64,000 nucleotides of DNA from Pedobacter nototheniae (GCF_004335085.1 NZ_RQRS01000021.1:44137-108136); one strand, 5' to 3'. Positions 24,850-34,146 are shown, counted from the stretch's first letter. Notes: generated from the sequence alone by a model not told the origin. Numbers and translations: made by a program.

Positions 24850-27321
24850 ATGAGTAAAAACGATATATTTGATTTCAATTCTGCAATGCCCATGATAAAC
24901 GAGGATACCGAATTTTTCCCTTTAATGTCTCAACAGGATGAGGATGACATGAATAATGAGGAAACTCCTGAAACATTGGCGATATTGCCGTTAAGAAATA
25001 CTGTTTTATTTCCTGGTGTGGTAATTCCGATTACTGTTGGCAGAGATAAATCAATCAAATTAATAAAAGAAGCATACAAAGGGAACAAGATTATTGGTGT
25101 TGTTTCGCAAAAGGATGTTTCGATAGAAGACCCTACTTTTGAGCAATTAAACAACGTTGGTACAGTTGCCAACATCATTAAGTTGTTACAAATGCCTGAT
25201 GGCAATACCACTGTAATTATTCAGGGAAAGCAACGTTTCAGGTTATTGGAAGAAGTACAGAATGAGCCTTACATTAAGGCAACTGTTAAGAAATTTGAAG
25301 AGCAGAAACATAAAACAGATAAAGAGTTTAAAGCGCTAATTGCCTCTATCCGTGAAATGTCCTCTCAAATTATTCAGCTTTCGCCAAACATTCCAAGCGA
25401 AGCTAGTATTGCGCTTAAAAACATTGAAAGTAATTCATTTTTGATCAATTTTATTTCTTCAAACATGAATGCCGAAATGGCGGATAAGCAACAAATCCTG
25501 GAAATGGATAAATTGCAAGAAAGAGCGCAAAAAGTAATGGAGCTTTTAATGGTCGAATTGCAGATGCTTGAACTGAGAAATCAGATTCAATCAAAAGTTC
25601 GTACCGATTTAGATAAGCAGCAACGCGATTATTTCTTAAATCAGCAATTAAAAACCATTCAAGAAGAACTTGGAGGCAATTCTGCCGATTTAGAATTTGA
25701 TGCTTTACAAGAAAGAGCTAAAAAGAAAAAATGGGCTAAGCCTGTTGCAGAGCATTTTGATAAAGAATTAGATAAGTTGGGCCGTATGAATCCGGCTGCG
25801 CCAGATTATTCTATTCAGTTAAATTATTTAGAATTGCTTTTGGATTTACCTTGGAGTGAATTTACAAAAGATAATTTTGACCTTAAAAGAGCGCAACGTA
25901 TTCTGGATAAAGACCACTTTGGCTTAGAAAAGGTGAAGCAACGTATTATAGAATATTTAGCTGTTTTAAAGCTTAAACGTGATATGAAAGCGCCTATCTT
26001 ATGCTTAGTTGGCCCTCCAGGAGTTGGTAAAACTTCTCTGGGTAAATCAATTGCTAAGGCATTAGGTCGTAAGTATGTGCGTATGGCTTTAGGCGGTATT
26101 CGCGATGAAGCCGAAATTCGCGGTCACCGTAAAACTTATATTGGCGCAATGCCTGGTCGTATCATTTCATCAATTAAAAAGGCTGGAGCTGATAACCCTG
26201 TTTTTGTATTGGATGAGATTGATAAAGTTGGTACCGATCACCGTGGCGATCCTTCTTCTGCTTTGCTTGAAGTTTTAGACCCTGAACAGAATAGTGCTTT
26301 TTACGATCATTATGTTGAAATGGATTACGATTTATCAAACATTTTGTTCATTGCCACCGCAAACTCTTTAAGTACCATACAACCTGCTTTGTTAGATCGT
26401 ATGGAGATTATTGAAGTTAATGGATATACGATTGAAGAGAAAGTAGAAATTGCCAAGAAATATCTTTTACCGAAACAAAAGGAAAATCACGGTTTACAAA
26501 ATAAAGATATTAGCATTAAACCTGCTTTAATTGAAAAAGTAATTGAAGATTATACTCGTGAATCTGGCGTACGTGGTTTAGAGAAAAAAATAGGTTCGCT
26601 AGTGCGTGGTGTTGCAACAAAAATTGCAATGGAACAAGAATACAATGCAAACTTAACAAATGAAGATGTGGAGCGTATTTTAGGTGCTCCAATTTACGAT
26701 AAGGATTTGTATGAAGGCAATGAAGTTGCTGGTGTAGTTACAGGTTTAGCCTGGACAAGCGTTGGTGGTGATATTTTATTTATAGAATCGAGCTTAAGCC
26801 CTGGTAAAGGTAAATTGACTTTAACAGGTAATTTGGGTGATGTAATGAAAGAATCGGCGGTAATTGCTTTAGCGTATTTACGTGCACATGCGGCAGAATT
26901 TGGTATTGATTATTCATTATTTGATAACTGGGATGTTCACGTACACGTACCTGCAGGCGCAACGCCAAAAGATGGCCCATCGGCTGGTGTAACTATGCTT
27001 ACCGCCTTAACATCCGCATTTACACAACGTAAAGTTAAACAAGATTTAGCCATGACGGGCGAAATTACCTTGCGTGGTAAAGTGCTGCCTGTTGGTGGAA
27101 TTAAAGAAAAAATATTGGCAGCGAAAAGAGCAAACATCAAAGAAATTATTCTCTGCAAAAGCAACCGTAAAGATATTTTAGAAATTAAAGAAAGCTACAT
27201 CAAGGATTTAAAATTCCATTATGTAACTGAAATGAGCGAAGTGATTGATTTAGCTTTAACCAAAAATAAAGTTAAAAAACCTTTGGATTTGAGCATTAAA
27301 ATTGCACCAATTGTAAACTAA
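24850..27321 (+). CDS. lon: ATP-dependent protease Lon
   Basis: Cytoplasmic AAA+ serine protease that degrades misfolded and regulatory proteins. The 823-residue protein has the N-terminal substrate-binding domain (ILPLRNTVLFPGVVIPI), an AAA+ module with Walker A GPPGVGKT at residues 388-395 and Walker B VFVLDEIDK, and the protease domain with Ser711 (KDGPSAGV) and Lys754 (GGIKEK) as catalytic dyad. I prefer the ATG at 24850 (MSKNDIFDFN) to an upstream TTG. A sigma-54-like promoter lies about 80 bases upstream, and a GC-rich terminator follows. Confidence 0.97.
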   Translation: MSKNDIFDFNSAMPMINEDTEFFPLMSQQDEDDMNNEETPETLAILPLRNTVLFPGVVIPITVGRDKSIKLIKEAYKGNKIIGVVSQKDVSIEDPTFEQLNNVGTVANIIKLLQMPDGNTTVIIQGKQRFRLLEEVQNEPYIKATVKKFEEQKHKTDKEFKALIASIREMSSQIIQLSPNIPSEASIALKNIESNSFLINFISSNMNAEMADKQQILEMDKLQERAQKVMELLMVELQMLELRNQIQSKVRTDLDKQQRDYFLNQQLKTIQEELGGNSADLEFDALQERAKKKKWAKPVAEHFDKELDKLGRMNPAAPDYSIQLNYLELLLDLPWSEFTKDNFDLKRAQRILDKDHFGLEKVKQRIIEYLAVLKLKRDMKAPILCLVGPPGVGKTSLGKSIAKALGRKYVRMALGGIRDEAEIRGHRKTYIGAMPGRIISSIKKAGADNPVFVLDEIDKVGTDHRGDPSSALLEVLDPEQNSAFYDHYVEMDYDLSNILFIATANSLSTIQPALLDRMEIIEVNGYTIEEKVEIAKKYLLPKQKENHGLQNKDISIKPALIEKVIEDYTRESGVRGLEKKIGSLVRGVATKIAMEQEYNANLTNEDVERILGAPIYDKDLYEGNEVAGVVTGLAWTSVGGDILFIESSLSPGKGKLTLTGNLGDVMKESAVIALAYLRAHAAEFGIDYSLFDNWDVHVHVPAGATPKDGPSAGVTMLTALTSAFTQRKVKQDLAMTGEITLRGKVLPVGGIKEKILAAKRANIKEIILCKSNRKDILEIKESYIKDLKFHYVTEMSEVIDLALTKNKVKKPLDLSIKIAPIVN

Positions 27322-27376
27322 TTTGTAATCTTTTGGCTTAACAGTCAATAATTTCAGATACAATAAATACTTTTAC

Positions 27377-27405
27377 AGCCCGGGATAAAATGCCCGGGCT
27401 TTTTT
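27377..27405 (+). terminator. Terminator-like hairpin directly before the next start codon
   Basis: AGCCCGGG (27377-27384) pairs with CCCGGGCT (27393-27400), an 8-base loop between, followed by a T run to 27405. The ATG of the LpxR-like gene begins at 27406, so the terminator also forms that gene's immediate 5' leader. Confidence 0.8.
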
Positions 27406-28356
27406 ATGAAATTAATTTTATCATCTCTCTGCTTTATCCTGATTTCTTTGAGTGTTAATGCCCAAAGTTTTAAAAACGAATTTGGCTTTAAAACCGAAAA
27501 CGATGCCTATTTGGCAACACTAAATGATAGGTACTATACAAATGGCTTGTTTATTTATTTCAGAAGGGCTTTAAATCCAAAAAAATTTACCAAAAATATC
27601 GAAAAGAAAACCTACGAAATTTCTGTAGGACAAAAAATGTATACGCCTTATTGGGGATCAGTGCCTAATAAAGAAGATCAAGACAGACCTTTTGCGGGTT
27701 ATTTATATGCAGGCGGTGCTTATTCTATTTTCTACAAAAATGAAAGTGTTTTAAAATTAAGTGCAGAAATTGGTACGGTTGGTCCAAACTCTTTAGCACA
27801 GGATGCACAAAAGTTTTTACATCAAACGGTTGGTTTTTATACACCAGCGGGATGGGATTATCAAATAAAAAATGAAGTTGCTGTTAATCTATCCGGAAAT
27901 TATAGCAAATTGCTTTACCGCAGCAACAACAAAATTATAGATTTTAGCGGTCAGGGATATGCCAATTTAGGAACTACCTTTTCGGGTTTAGGAACTTCTT
28001 TACTTTTTAGAGTGGGGAAATTAAATCAGCTTTTCAACAGCGCTTATCATAACGCAGTAATTGGTGAATCTAAAACTAAAAGTTTAAACAAAAATGAATT
28101 TTTCTTTTATATAAAACCGCAATTAAATATTGTGGCTTACGATGCAACTATACAAGGCAGTTTATTTAACAATAATAGCCCGGTTACTTTTGGTGTTAAA
28201 CCTATTGTTTATGAACAGCAATTTGGCTTAAACTATAGCTCCAAACGTTTTACAGCAGATTTTAATGTGATTTTTAAAACAAAAGAAGTTGAAAGCATAG
28301 CTAAGGCACAAAATTATGGAGGACTGAGCCTATATTATAGGTTTGGAAAAATATAG
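27406..28356 (+). CDS. Lipid A deacylase LpxR family outer-membrane protein
   Basis: 316 residues, formerly DUF2219. A signal peptide (MKLILSSLCF to VNAQ) is followed by the family core: TENDAYLATLNDRYYTNGLF, with the Asn-Asp pair that in LpxR lies at the active site, RPFAGYLYAGGAY, and LAQDAQKFLHQTVG, which carries the conserved His. The C-terminal half is beta-barrel-like and ends in YYRFGKI. LpxR removes the 3'-acyloxyacyl chain of lipid A; activity here is inferred by family. The start directly abuts a terminator hairpin, so its expression may be controlled by readthrough from lon. Confidence 0.85.
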   Translation: MKLILSSLCFILISLSVNAQSFKNEFGFKTENDAYLATLNDRYYTNGLFIYFRRALNPKKFTKNIEKKTYEISVGQKMYTPYWGSVPNKEDQDRPFAGYLYAGGAYSIFYKNESVLKLSAEIGTVGPNSLAQDAQKFLHQTVGFYTPAGWDYQIKNEVAVNLSGNYSKLLYRSNNKIIDFSGQGYANLGTTFSGLGTSLLFRVGKLNQLFNSAYHNAVIGESKTKSLNKNEFFFYIKPQLNIVAYDATIQGSLFNNNSPVTFGVKPIVYEQQFGLNYSSKRFTADFNVIFKTKEVESIAKAQNYGGLSLYYRFGKI

Positions 28357-28377
28357 ATAAATTACAACCCAATTAAA

Positions 28378-28417
28378 GAGCCGTAAAAAATCAATCGAAA
28401 CTTGGTTTTTTACGGCT
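28378..28417. terminator. Bidirectional terminator overlapping the arfB 3' end
   Basis: AGCCGTAAAAAA at 28379-28390 pairs with TTTTTTACGGCT at 28405-28416. The right arm lies inside the arfB coding sequence, whose stop is at 28391-28393. It serves the convergent LpxR-like gene and arfB. Confidence 0.7.
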
Positions 28418-28801
28418 TTCTTTTTTAAAGGCAGTTACAGCTTTTGTTTTTAACCGTTTCTGAATAACAGCTTTGGGTATTTTAGTCGGCTTGCGTTTCT
28501 TTTGTACCAACAGAGATCTTTTTAATAAATCCAATAGCTTGGCTACTGTTTTTTCTTTATTTAAAAGTTGACTTCTGTCTTCTTGGGAAACAATGTGTAA
28601 TAAACCATCTGAATCCAAACGATTTTCAAGTCTATTTTTTAGGAGTTCTTTTTCTTCCTCGGTAAAAACTCCAGCTTCCTCAAGGTTAAAAATAAGCTCA
28701 ACCTTACTCGAAACTTTATTTACATTTTGCCCACCTTTACCTCCACTTCTCGATGTTTTGAAGGTAGCTAATTTTAATATTTCTTCTCTTGTGGGTAACA
28801 T
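28391..28801 (-). CDS. arfB: Alternative ribosome-rescue factor ArfB
   Basis: Peptidyl-tRNA hydrolase that frees ribosomes stalled at mRNA ends. The 136-residue protein has the release-factor GGQ motif in RSGGKGGQNVNKVSSKVEL-type context (Gly-Gly-Gln near residue 24) and a long, very basic C-terminal tail that is known in ArfB/ICT1 to enter the empty mRNA channel. It lacks the codon-recognition domain of RF1/RF2, as expected. The 3' end is embedded in a terminator hairpin. Confidence 0.93.
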   Translation of the reverse strand: MLPTREEILKLATFKTSRSGGKGGQNVNKVSSKVELIFNLEEAGVFTEEEKELLKNRLENRLDSDGLLHIVSQEDRSQLLNKEKTVAKLLDLLKRSLLVQKKRKPTKIPKAVIQKRLKTKAVTAFKKESRKKPSFD

Positions 28802-28839
28802 GCCACAAAAGTATTAATTGCTTTAACAATTAAAAAGCT

Positions 28840-29364
28840 TTATTCCTCTTCTTTACTTTCGCTTACTTTAGTTCTTAAACCAACAATATCTTTATCCAGT
28901 TGGTAAATTCCTCCCCTATCATTACCTACTAATTGAAGTTTCTCTAACATTGTTTTAGCCATTTTCTCCTCCTCTAGCTGTTCATCCAAATACCATTGTA
29001 AAAACTTAAAGGTTAAATAATCCTTTTCATTTAATGATAATTCCACTAAATCATTAATGCTTTTAGATACAAGTAATTCATTATCTAAAAAATCCTGAAA
29101 CACCTCAATAACCTGGCTATAGTTATTTTTAGGCATATCTAAGGCAGTAATAATAGCGTGTCCATCTCTATCATTTATATAATGAATTAATTTAAGCATA
29201 TGATGTCGTTCTTCATCGCTTTGCTTATAAAAAAATTCTGTATAGCCTTCTAAACCGGGCTGTGTTTCTAACCAAGAGGCAATGCCTAAATATACTTGTG
29301 ATGATTCGGCCTCAAGTTTAACTTGATTGTTTAATGCCGTTAACATTCTTTCTGATAGTAACAT
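28840..29364 (-). CDS. ftnA: Ferritin
   Basis: Non-haem iron-storage protein of 174 residues, 24-mer in the family. The four-helix bundle ferroxidase ligands are visible: Glu in KLEAESSQVY, EE-x-x-H in SDEERHHML, Glu in FLDNELLVS, and Gln/Glu in YLDEQLEEE. The length and lack of a haem-ligand Met pattern fit FtnA rather than bacterioferritin or Dps. It lies 38 bases upstream of arfB in the same direction. The start codon is the first Met of MLLSERML. Confidence 0.93.
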   Translation of the reverse strand: MLLSERMLTALNNQVKLEAESSQVYLGIASWLETQPGLEGYTEFFYKQSDEERHHMLKLIHYINDRDGHAIITALDMPKNNYSQVIEVFQDFLDNELLVSKSINDLVELSLNEKDYLTFKFLQWYLDEQLEEEKMAKTMLEKLQLVGNDRGGIYQLDKDIVGLRTKVSESKEEE

Positions 29365-29475
29365 AATATTCGATTTTACATTAAAACAGCTGGTTTGGCG
29401 TAATGTTTCGGCTAAGTCTTGTTTAGAATTCTTCTTTATACACTCAAAAAATTCATCAATACCTTTCTATTTTTT

Positions 29476-29483
29476 TACCTTTG
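29476..29483 (+). promoter_or_regulatory. TAnnTTTG promoter box of cmk
   Basis: TACCTTTG ends 6 bases before the cmk ATG at 29490. The predicted transcription start coincides with, or lies within a base or two of, the start codon, so a leaderless mRNA is likely. Confidence 0.5.
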
Positions 29484-29489
29484 CAAACG

Positions 29490-30176
29490 ATGAGAAAAAA
29501 TGTAGTAGTAGCAATTGATGGCTATTCATCTTGTGGAAAAAGCACTTTGGCTAAAGCTTTGGCTAAAAAACTAGGTTTTATTTATGTTGATAGCGGCGCC
29601 ATGTACAGGGCTGTTACCCTATATTTTTTAAGAAATAAAATCAATATTGCTGATGATGCAAATGTTACAGATGCATTACAACACATTGAATTGAACTTTC
29701 ACTCTCGTGATTACGAATCTCATATCACACTCAACGGCGAAGAAGTTTCCGATGAAATTCGCTTAATGCCAGTTTCAGAAAATGTAAGTGAGGTTTCTGC
29801 CCATAAAATTGTACGCCATGAAATGGTGAAACAACAACAAAGAATGGGAAAATCTAAAAATATCGTTATGGATGGTCGCGATATTGGTACAACAGTGTTT
29901 CCTGATGCTTCTGTGAAGTTTTTTATGACAGCTGACCCGAAAATCAGAGCAGAACGCCGATTCAAAGAACTAGAAAGCAAAGGCAATAACGAAACTACAT
30001 TAGAAGAAGTTTTTGAAAATCTTGCTCACCGTGATTATGCCGATACAACTAGAAAAGAAAGCCCTTTGGTTAGAGCCGATGATGCCATAATTTTAGATAA
30101 CACCGAACTTACACAAGAAGAACAATTGGCTTTTGCATTAGATAGAGTTGAGCCTTTTTTAATTAAAACAGCATAA
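29490..30176 (+). CDS. cmk: Cytidylate kinase
   Basis: Phosphorylates CMP and dCMP with ATP. The 228-residue protein has the P-loop GYSSCGKST at residues 11-19, the CMP-site YVDSGAMYRAVT, and VMDGRDIGTTVFP followed by KFFMTADPKIRAERR, all standard. The ATG at 29490 is preferred to an upstream TTG. The upstream box at 29476-29483 leaves almost no 5' leader. Genes on the left are divergent. Confidence 0.95.
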   Translation: MRKNVVVAIDGYSSCGKSTLAKALAKKLGFIYVDSGAMYRAVTLYFLRNKINIADDANVTDALQHIELNFHSRDYESHITLNGEEVSDEIRLMPVSENVSEVSAHKIVRHEMVKQQQRMGKSKNIVMDGRDIGTTVFPDASVKFFMTADPKIRAERRFKELESKGNNETTLEEVFENLAHRDYADTTRKESPLVRADDAIILDNTELTQEEQLAFALDRVEPFLIKTA

Positions 30177-30244
30177 CCCTTTACTGAAATTAGAACTGGT
30201 ATAATTAATTTCTTACTTTTAAGCGCTAACCATAGCTTCTGAAT

Positions 30245-31072
30245 ATGAAATTTAAACTATGTCTATTTACCATTCTTTCATTATTATATGTGAGTCATGC
30301 TTCAGCGCAAAAGGGCTGGATTAATCTTTTTAATGCAAAAGATTTAAAAGACTGGAACATCAAAATTTCTAAACATAATTATAATGAAAACTTTGCAAAT
30401 ACTTTTCGGGTAGAAAATGGTTTGTTAAAAGTAAGTTATGATGGTTATCAAAATTTCGACCAGCAGTATGGTCACATTTTTTATAAAAAACCTTTTTCTT
30501 ATTATCTGTTACGTGTAACTTATCGCTTTGTTGGCGAGCAAGCCAAAGGTGGCGAAGCCTGGGCATTAAGAAATAGCGGTGCAATGCTTCATTGCCAAGC
30601 ACCCGAAACAATGTTGAAAGACCAGGATTTCCCAATATCTATTGAAGGACAAATTTTAGGCGGAGATGGTGAACATGAACGCCACACAAGTAATGTGTGT
30701 ACGCCAGGTACACAAATTTTCTATGAAGGCAAATTATTTACGCCACATTGTCTTGATTCTAAATCTAAAACTTATGCAGGCGACCAATGGGTTACAGCAG
30801 AATTTTTAGTCCTTGGCGATTCAGTAATCAAACACATCATTAATCATGAAGTAGTACTCGAATATACCAAACTGCAAATTGGTGGTGGAAACGTAGCAAA
30901 TTACGACCCTAAAGTAAAAGTTGACGGCAAACCATTAACCGGAGGCTATATTTCTTTGCAAAGTGAAAGCCATCCTATCGAGTTTAAAACGGTGCAACTA
31001 TTTAACTTAGAGCCCTACGCAAAAGATAAAATGAAACTTAATGGCGTACTGGCGAAAATTTTAAAAGAATAA
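30245..31072 (+). CDS. Secreted DUF1080 protein (3-keto-disaccharide hydrolase-like)
   Basis: 275 residues with a signal peptide ending ASAQ (about residue 21). The mature domain starts GWINLFNAKDLKDWNIK, the classic DUF1080 opening, and continues with the concanavalin-like beta-sandwich, ending GGYISLQSESHPIEFKTVQL. Members act on glycosides or oxidised disaccharides in Bacteroidetes. Substrate cannot be told from sequence. Cys residues appear in pairs across the fold (HCQAPE, NVCTPG, PHCLDS). Confidence 0.85.
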   Translation: MKFKLCLFTILSLLYVSHASAQKGWINLFNAKDLKDWNIKISKHNYNENFANTFRVENGLLKVSYDGYQNFDQQYGHIFYKKPFSYYLLRVTYRFVGEQAKGGEAWALRNSGAMLHCQAPETMLKDQDFPISIEGQILGGDGEHERHTSNVCTPGTQIFYEGKLFTPHCLDSKSKTYAGDQWVTAEFLVLGDSVIKHIINHEVVLEYTKLQIGGGNVANYDPKVKVDGKPLTGGYISLQSESHPIEFKTVQLFNLEPYAKDKMKLNGVLAKILKE

Positions 31073-31226
31073 ATGTCACACATATTTAATTCTAATTGTT
31101 TCTTTTTTTAATCTTCTTTAGCCTTATAGAAAGTATTTCATACTTTTGAGCCATCTGATAAACACTCGCATTCTACTTTAAATTTTGCATGCATTGGCTA
31201 TTACTAATGCTTATTTACCTATGATT

Positions 31227-31943
31227 ATGAAAAGAATATTCTTCCTATTAATTGCTTTCCTTACACTCACTATACATTTAAATGCTCAAGATATGTACCG
31301 CGTAACAGCGGATAAGTTAAGAGTAAGGGAAACAAACGATCCAAAAAGTAAAATCATAGGTTTTATTCCACAAAATGAAAATGTAGCTGTTCTCGATTCG
31401 GCAAATGCCAAGTACTTTAAAGTAAAATTAACCAATGGCGAGGGATGGGTAAGTAAAGAATTTTTAATAAGAGTTAGCCCCGTTCACCCTAAACCTGTAG
31501 TAAAACCAGCAAATATTGCTACTCCTAAAGCCGTAACAGATAATTCAAATCTTATTTTCTTCGGCATCGTTGCTCTAATATTAGTTACTATCTTATTCTT
31601 TATATTTAAATATTTAAGACAAAACAGAATTTTAATAGCCTTTTCTACTCTTGTAGTACTCGTAACAGGCTATTTTTGCTACATTACTTTTATTAAAGAA
31701 AAAGTGGTTTCCGGAACTTACACAGGCGATACCGATGCGCAATACCAAAGTTTTGATTTTAAATCGAAGGATTCTGTTGTGGTTAAAGACATTTATGTTG
31801 ATTCTGTATTTACTGCGCATTATGTAATTGAAGGTGATATGATTAAATTACAACAACAGCAAAATACAATTTTATTACTCATTAGAGATGAAAACACCTT
31901 AATTGGTGAAGGTTTTACAAAAGGTACTTTCGTTAAAAAGTAA
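31227..31943 (+). CDS. Membrane protein with extracytoplasmic SH3 domain
   Basis: About 238 residues. A signal peptide (MKRIFFLLIAF to LNAQ) precedes one bacterial SH3 domain (YRVTADKLRVRETNDPKSKIIGF-like, ending in GEGWVSKEFL). Two hydrophobic helices follow (about residues 105-125 and 132-155), then a C-terminal beta-rich domain of about 80 residues. SH3b domains often bind peptidoglycan. I chose the ATG at 31227; an upstream TTG is unlikely. The function is unknown. Confidence 0.75.
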   Translation: MKRIFFLLIAFLTLTIHLNAQDMYRVTADKLRVRETNDPKSKIIGFIPQNENVAVLDSANAKYFKVKLTNGEGWVSKEFLIRVSPVHPKPVVKPANIATPKAVTDNSNLIFFGIVALILVTILFFIFKYLRQNRILIAFSTLVVLVTGYFCYITFIKEKVVSGTYTGDTDAQYQSFDFKSKDSVVVKDIYVDSVFTAHYVIEGDMIKLQQQQNTILLLIRDENTLIGEGFTKGTFVKK

Positions 31944-32146
31944 ATAGATCATTTTAACTTTGCCTTTGTTATGGAGGGCCGATTAAACGTTCATTTTCAA
32001 ATAATTAAGAAAAACAACATAATGCAAGCCTAGTTTTCATGACCTAAATTTTGAAATAAATACAGAATGAGGAATTAAGGTTTCATAATATGCTAAAAAT
32101 CAGCAACATTTATTAAAAAAATCTTTTCTATTAATTAAAAAATTTT

Positions 32147-32191
32147 TACCTTTGCAGTCCCTAAATAGGGAAAAAAGGAGATAATTAATTA
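32147..32191 (+). promoter_or_regulatory. rpsA promoter box, leader hairpin and strong RBS
   Basis: TACCTTTG at 32147-32154 is a good TAnnTTTG box. The short leader has a 5-bp hairpin TCCCT-AAAT-AGGGA at 32158-32171, followed directly by AAAAAAGGAGAT (32171-32182) about 10 bases before the ATG. Strong Shine-Dalgarno sites are rare in this window. Confidence 0.55.
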
Positions 32192-34126
32192 ATGGCTAAA
32201 AAACAAGTAGCAGAAAAAGAACTAGCAGCTAAGACAGCTGAACTTCAGGATGCAGGCGGACGCTTGACTGAAAAAGAAACTATTGAATCAGAAGCTGATT
32301 CAGTATCGATCGAATCGATCAAATCATCATTAGCAACACCATCAGAAGATTTTGACTGGGATGCAGATGAAAAAGTTTTCGGTAATTACAATGATGCAGA
32401 CCGTAAAAAGTTTGAAGATATGTATGCTGGAACATTCAATCAGATCACTAAAGGTGAAATCATTAGCGGTATCGTTGTTTCAATTAACAACAAAGATGTA
32501 GTATTAAACGTAGGTTTCAAATCAGACGGTTTAGTTTCTACTTCAGAATTCCGTGATACACCAGATCTTAAAATTGGCGATTCAGTTGACGTTTTCGTTG
32601 AAGCACCAGAAGATGCTAACGGTCAGCTAATCCTTTCTCGTAAAAGAGCTAAAACTCAAAGATCATGGGAAGCTATTAACGAGGCGCTTGAAAATGATAG
32701 AATCATCAATGGTTTTGTAAAAAGCCGTACTAAAGGTGGTTTAATTGTTGATATCATGGGCGTTGAGGCTTTCTTACCAGGATCTCAAATTGATATTAAA
32801 CCTATCCGTGACTACGATATTTACGTTGGTAAAACAATGGAATTCAAAGTTGTTAAAATTAACCATGAGTTTAAAAACGTTGTAGTTTCTCATAAAGTGT
32901 TAATTGAAGACGATTTAGAATCACAAAAAGTAGAAATCGTTTCTAAATTAGAAAAAGGACAGGTATTAGAAGGTACTGTTAAAAACATTACTGATTTCGG
33001 TGTGTTCATCGATTTAGGTGGTGTTGATGGTTTACTTCACATTACTGATATTTCTTGGGGCCGCATAGAGCATCCAAAAGAAGTATTATCATTAGATGAA
33101 AAAATCAACGTTGTTGTTTTAGATTTTGATGATGAGAAAAAACGTATCGCATTAGGATTAAAACAATTAACTCCACACCCTTGGGAAAACTTAAGTGCTG
33201 ACATTCAAGTTGGTTCTAAAGTAAAAGGAAAAATCGTAACTGTTGCAGATTACGGTGCTTTCTTAGAAATTATCCCAGGTGTTGAAGGTTTAATCCACGT
33301 ATCTGAAATGAGCTGGTCACAAAACTTAAGAAATCCACAAGAATTCTTAAAAGTTGGTGATGAGATCGAAGCTGAAGTTTTAACTTTAGACAGAGACGAG
33401 CGCAAAATGAGCTTAGGTATTAAACAATTATCTAACGATCCTTGGCAAGAAGTTGCTGCTAAATTCCCAGTAGGAAGCAAACACAAAGCTGTTGTTAAAA
33501 ACATGACAAACTTTGGTGTTTTCGTAGAAATTGAAGAAGGTATCGACGGTTTAATCCACATTTCTGACTTATCATGGTCTAAAAAAGTTAACCACCCTAA
33601 CGAATTCACTAAAGTTGGTGATGTATTAGACGTAGTTGTTTTAGAATTAGATGTTGATAACCGTAAATTAAGCTTAGGACACAAACAATTAGAAGAAAAC
33701 CCTTGGGATACTTTCGAAACGATCTTCACTTTAGATTCGGTTCACCAAGGAACAGTTGTTAAAGTAACTGATAAAGGTGCTGTTATTGCTTTACCATATG
33801 GTGTAGAAGGTTTCGTACCAACTAAACACATGGTTAAAGAAGATGGTACTTCAGTTAAAGCTGAAGAAACCAATGACTTCAAAATCATTGAATTCAACAA
33901 AGAAGCAAAACGCATTGTAGTATCTCACGCCCGCATTTGGGAAGAGGTTAAAGCTGAAGCTGTTGCTGAAGAAAGAGCAACTAAGAAAAAAGAAGCTAAA
34001 GCTGCTGTAACTGCTGTTAAAAAAGTTAAAGATTCTGTAGAGAAATCTACTTTAGGAGACTTAGACGTATTAGCTCAATTGAAATCGCAATTAGAAGGCG
34101 AAGAAAGCAAAGCTAAAAAAGGCTAG
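32192..34126 (+). CDS. rpsA: Small ribosomal subunit protein bS1
   Basis: 644 residues with an acidic, low-complexity N-terminal extension of about 75 residues, then six S1 (OB-fold) domains. The domain repeats are seen as GEIISGIVVSI, NGFVKSRTKGGLIVD, VLEGTVKNITDFGVFIDL, KGKIVTVADYGAFLEI, KAVVKNMTNFGVFVEI and QGTVVKVTDKGAVIAL. S1 binds mRNA on the 30S subunit and helps start translation. The C-terminal tail is Lys/Ala-rich. It is preceded by a hairpin plus strong ribosome-binding site and is followed by a terminator. Codon use is strongly biased, as in a highly expressed gene. Confidence 0.96.
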   Translation: MAKKQVAEKELAAKTAELQDAGGRLTEKETIESEADSVSIESIKSSLATPSEDFDWDADEKVFGNYNDADRKKFEDMYAGTFNQITKGEIISGIVVSINNKDVVLNVGFKSDGLVSTSEFRDTPDLKIGDSVDVFVEAPEDANGQLILSRKRAKTQRSWEAINEALENDRIINGFVKSRTKGGLIVDIMGVEAFLPGSQIDIKPIRDYDIYVGKTMEFKVVKINHEFKNVVVSHKVLIEDDLESQKVEIVSKLEKGQVLEGTVKNITDFGVFIDLGGVDGLLHITDISWGRIEHPKEVLSLDEKINVVVLDFDDEKKRIALGLKQLTPHPWENLSADIQVGSKVKGKIVTVADYGAFLEIIPGVEGLIHVSEMSWSQNLRNPQEFLKVGDEIEAEVLTLDRDERKMSLGIKQLSNDPWQEVAAKFPVGSKHKAVVKNMTNFGVFVEIEEGIDGLIHISDLSWSKKVNHPNEFTKVGDVLDVVVLELDVDNRKLSLGHKQLEENPWDTFETIFTLDSVHQGTVVKVTDKGAVIALPYGVEGFVPTKHMVKEDGTSVKAEETNDFKIIEFNKEAKRIVVSHARIWEEVKAEAVAEERATKKKEAKAAVTAVKKVKDSVEKSTLGDLDVLAQLKSQLEGEESKAKKG

Positions 34127-34146
34127 TTCTTTTTAACTGATAATTT

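Noticed and set aside
33250..33729. 159-codon minus-strand ORF inside rpsA
   Set aside because: It is antisense to the repeated S1 domains of a highly biased gene; Ser/Thr/Lys-rich text with no motif. Shadow of rpsA.
32989..33780. Tandem DNA repeats in rpsA
   Set aside because: Similarity reflects the duplicated S1 protein domains, not a mobile or regulatory repeat.
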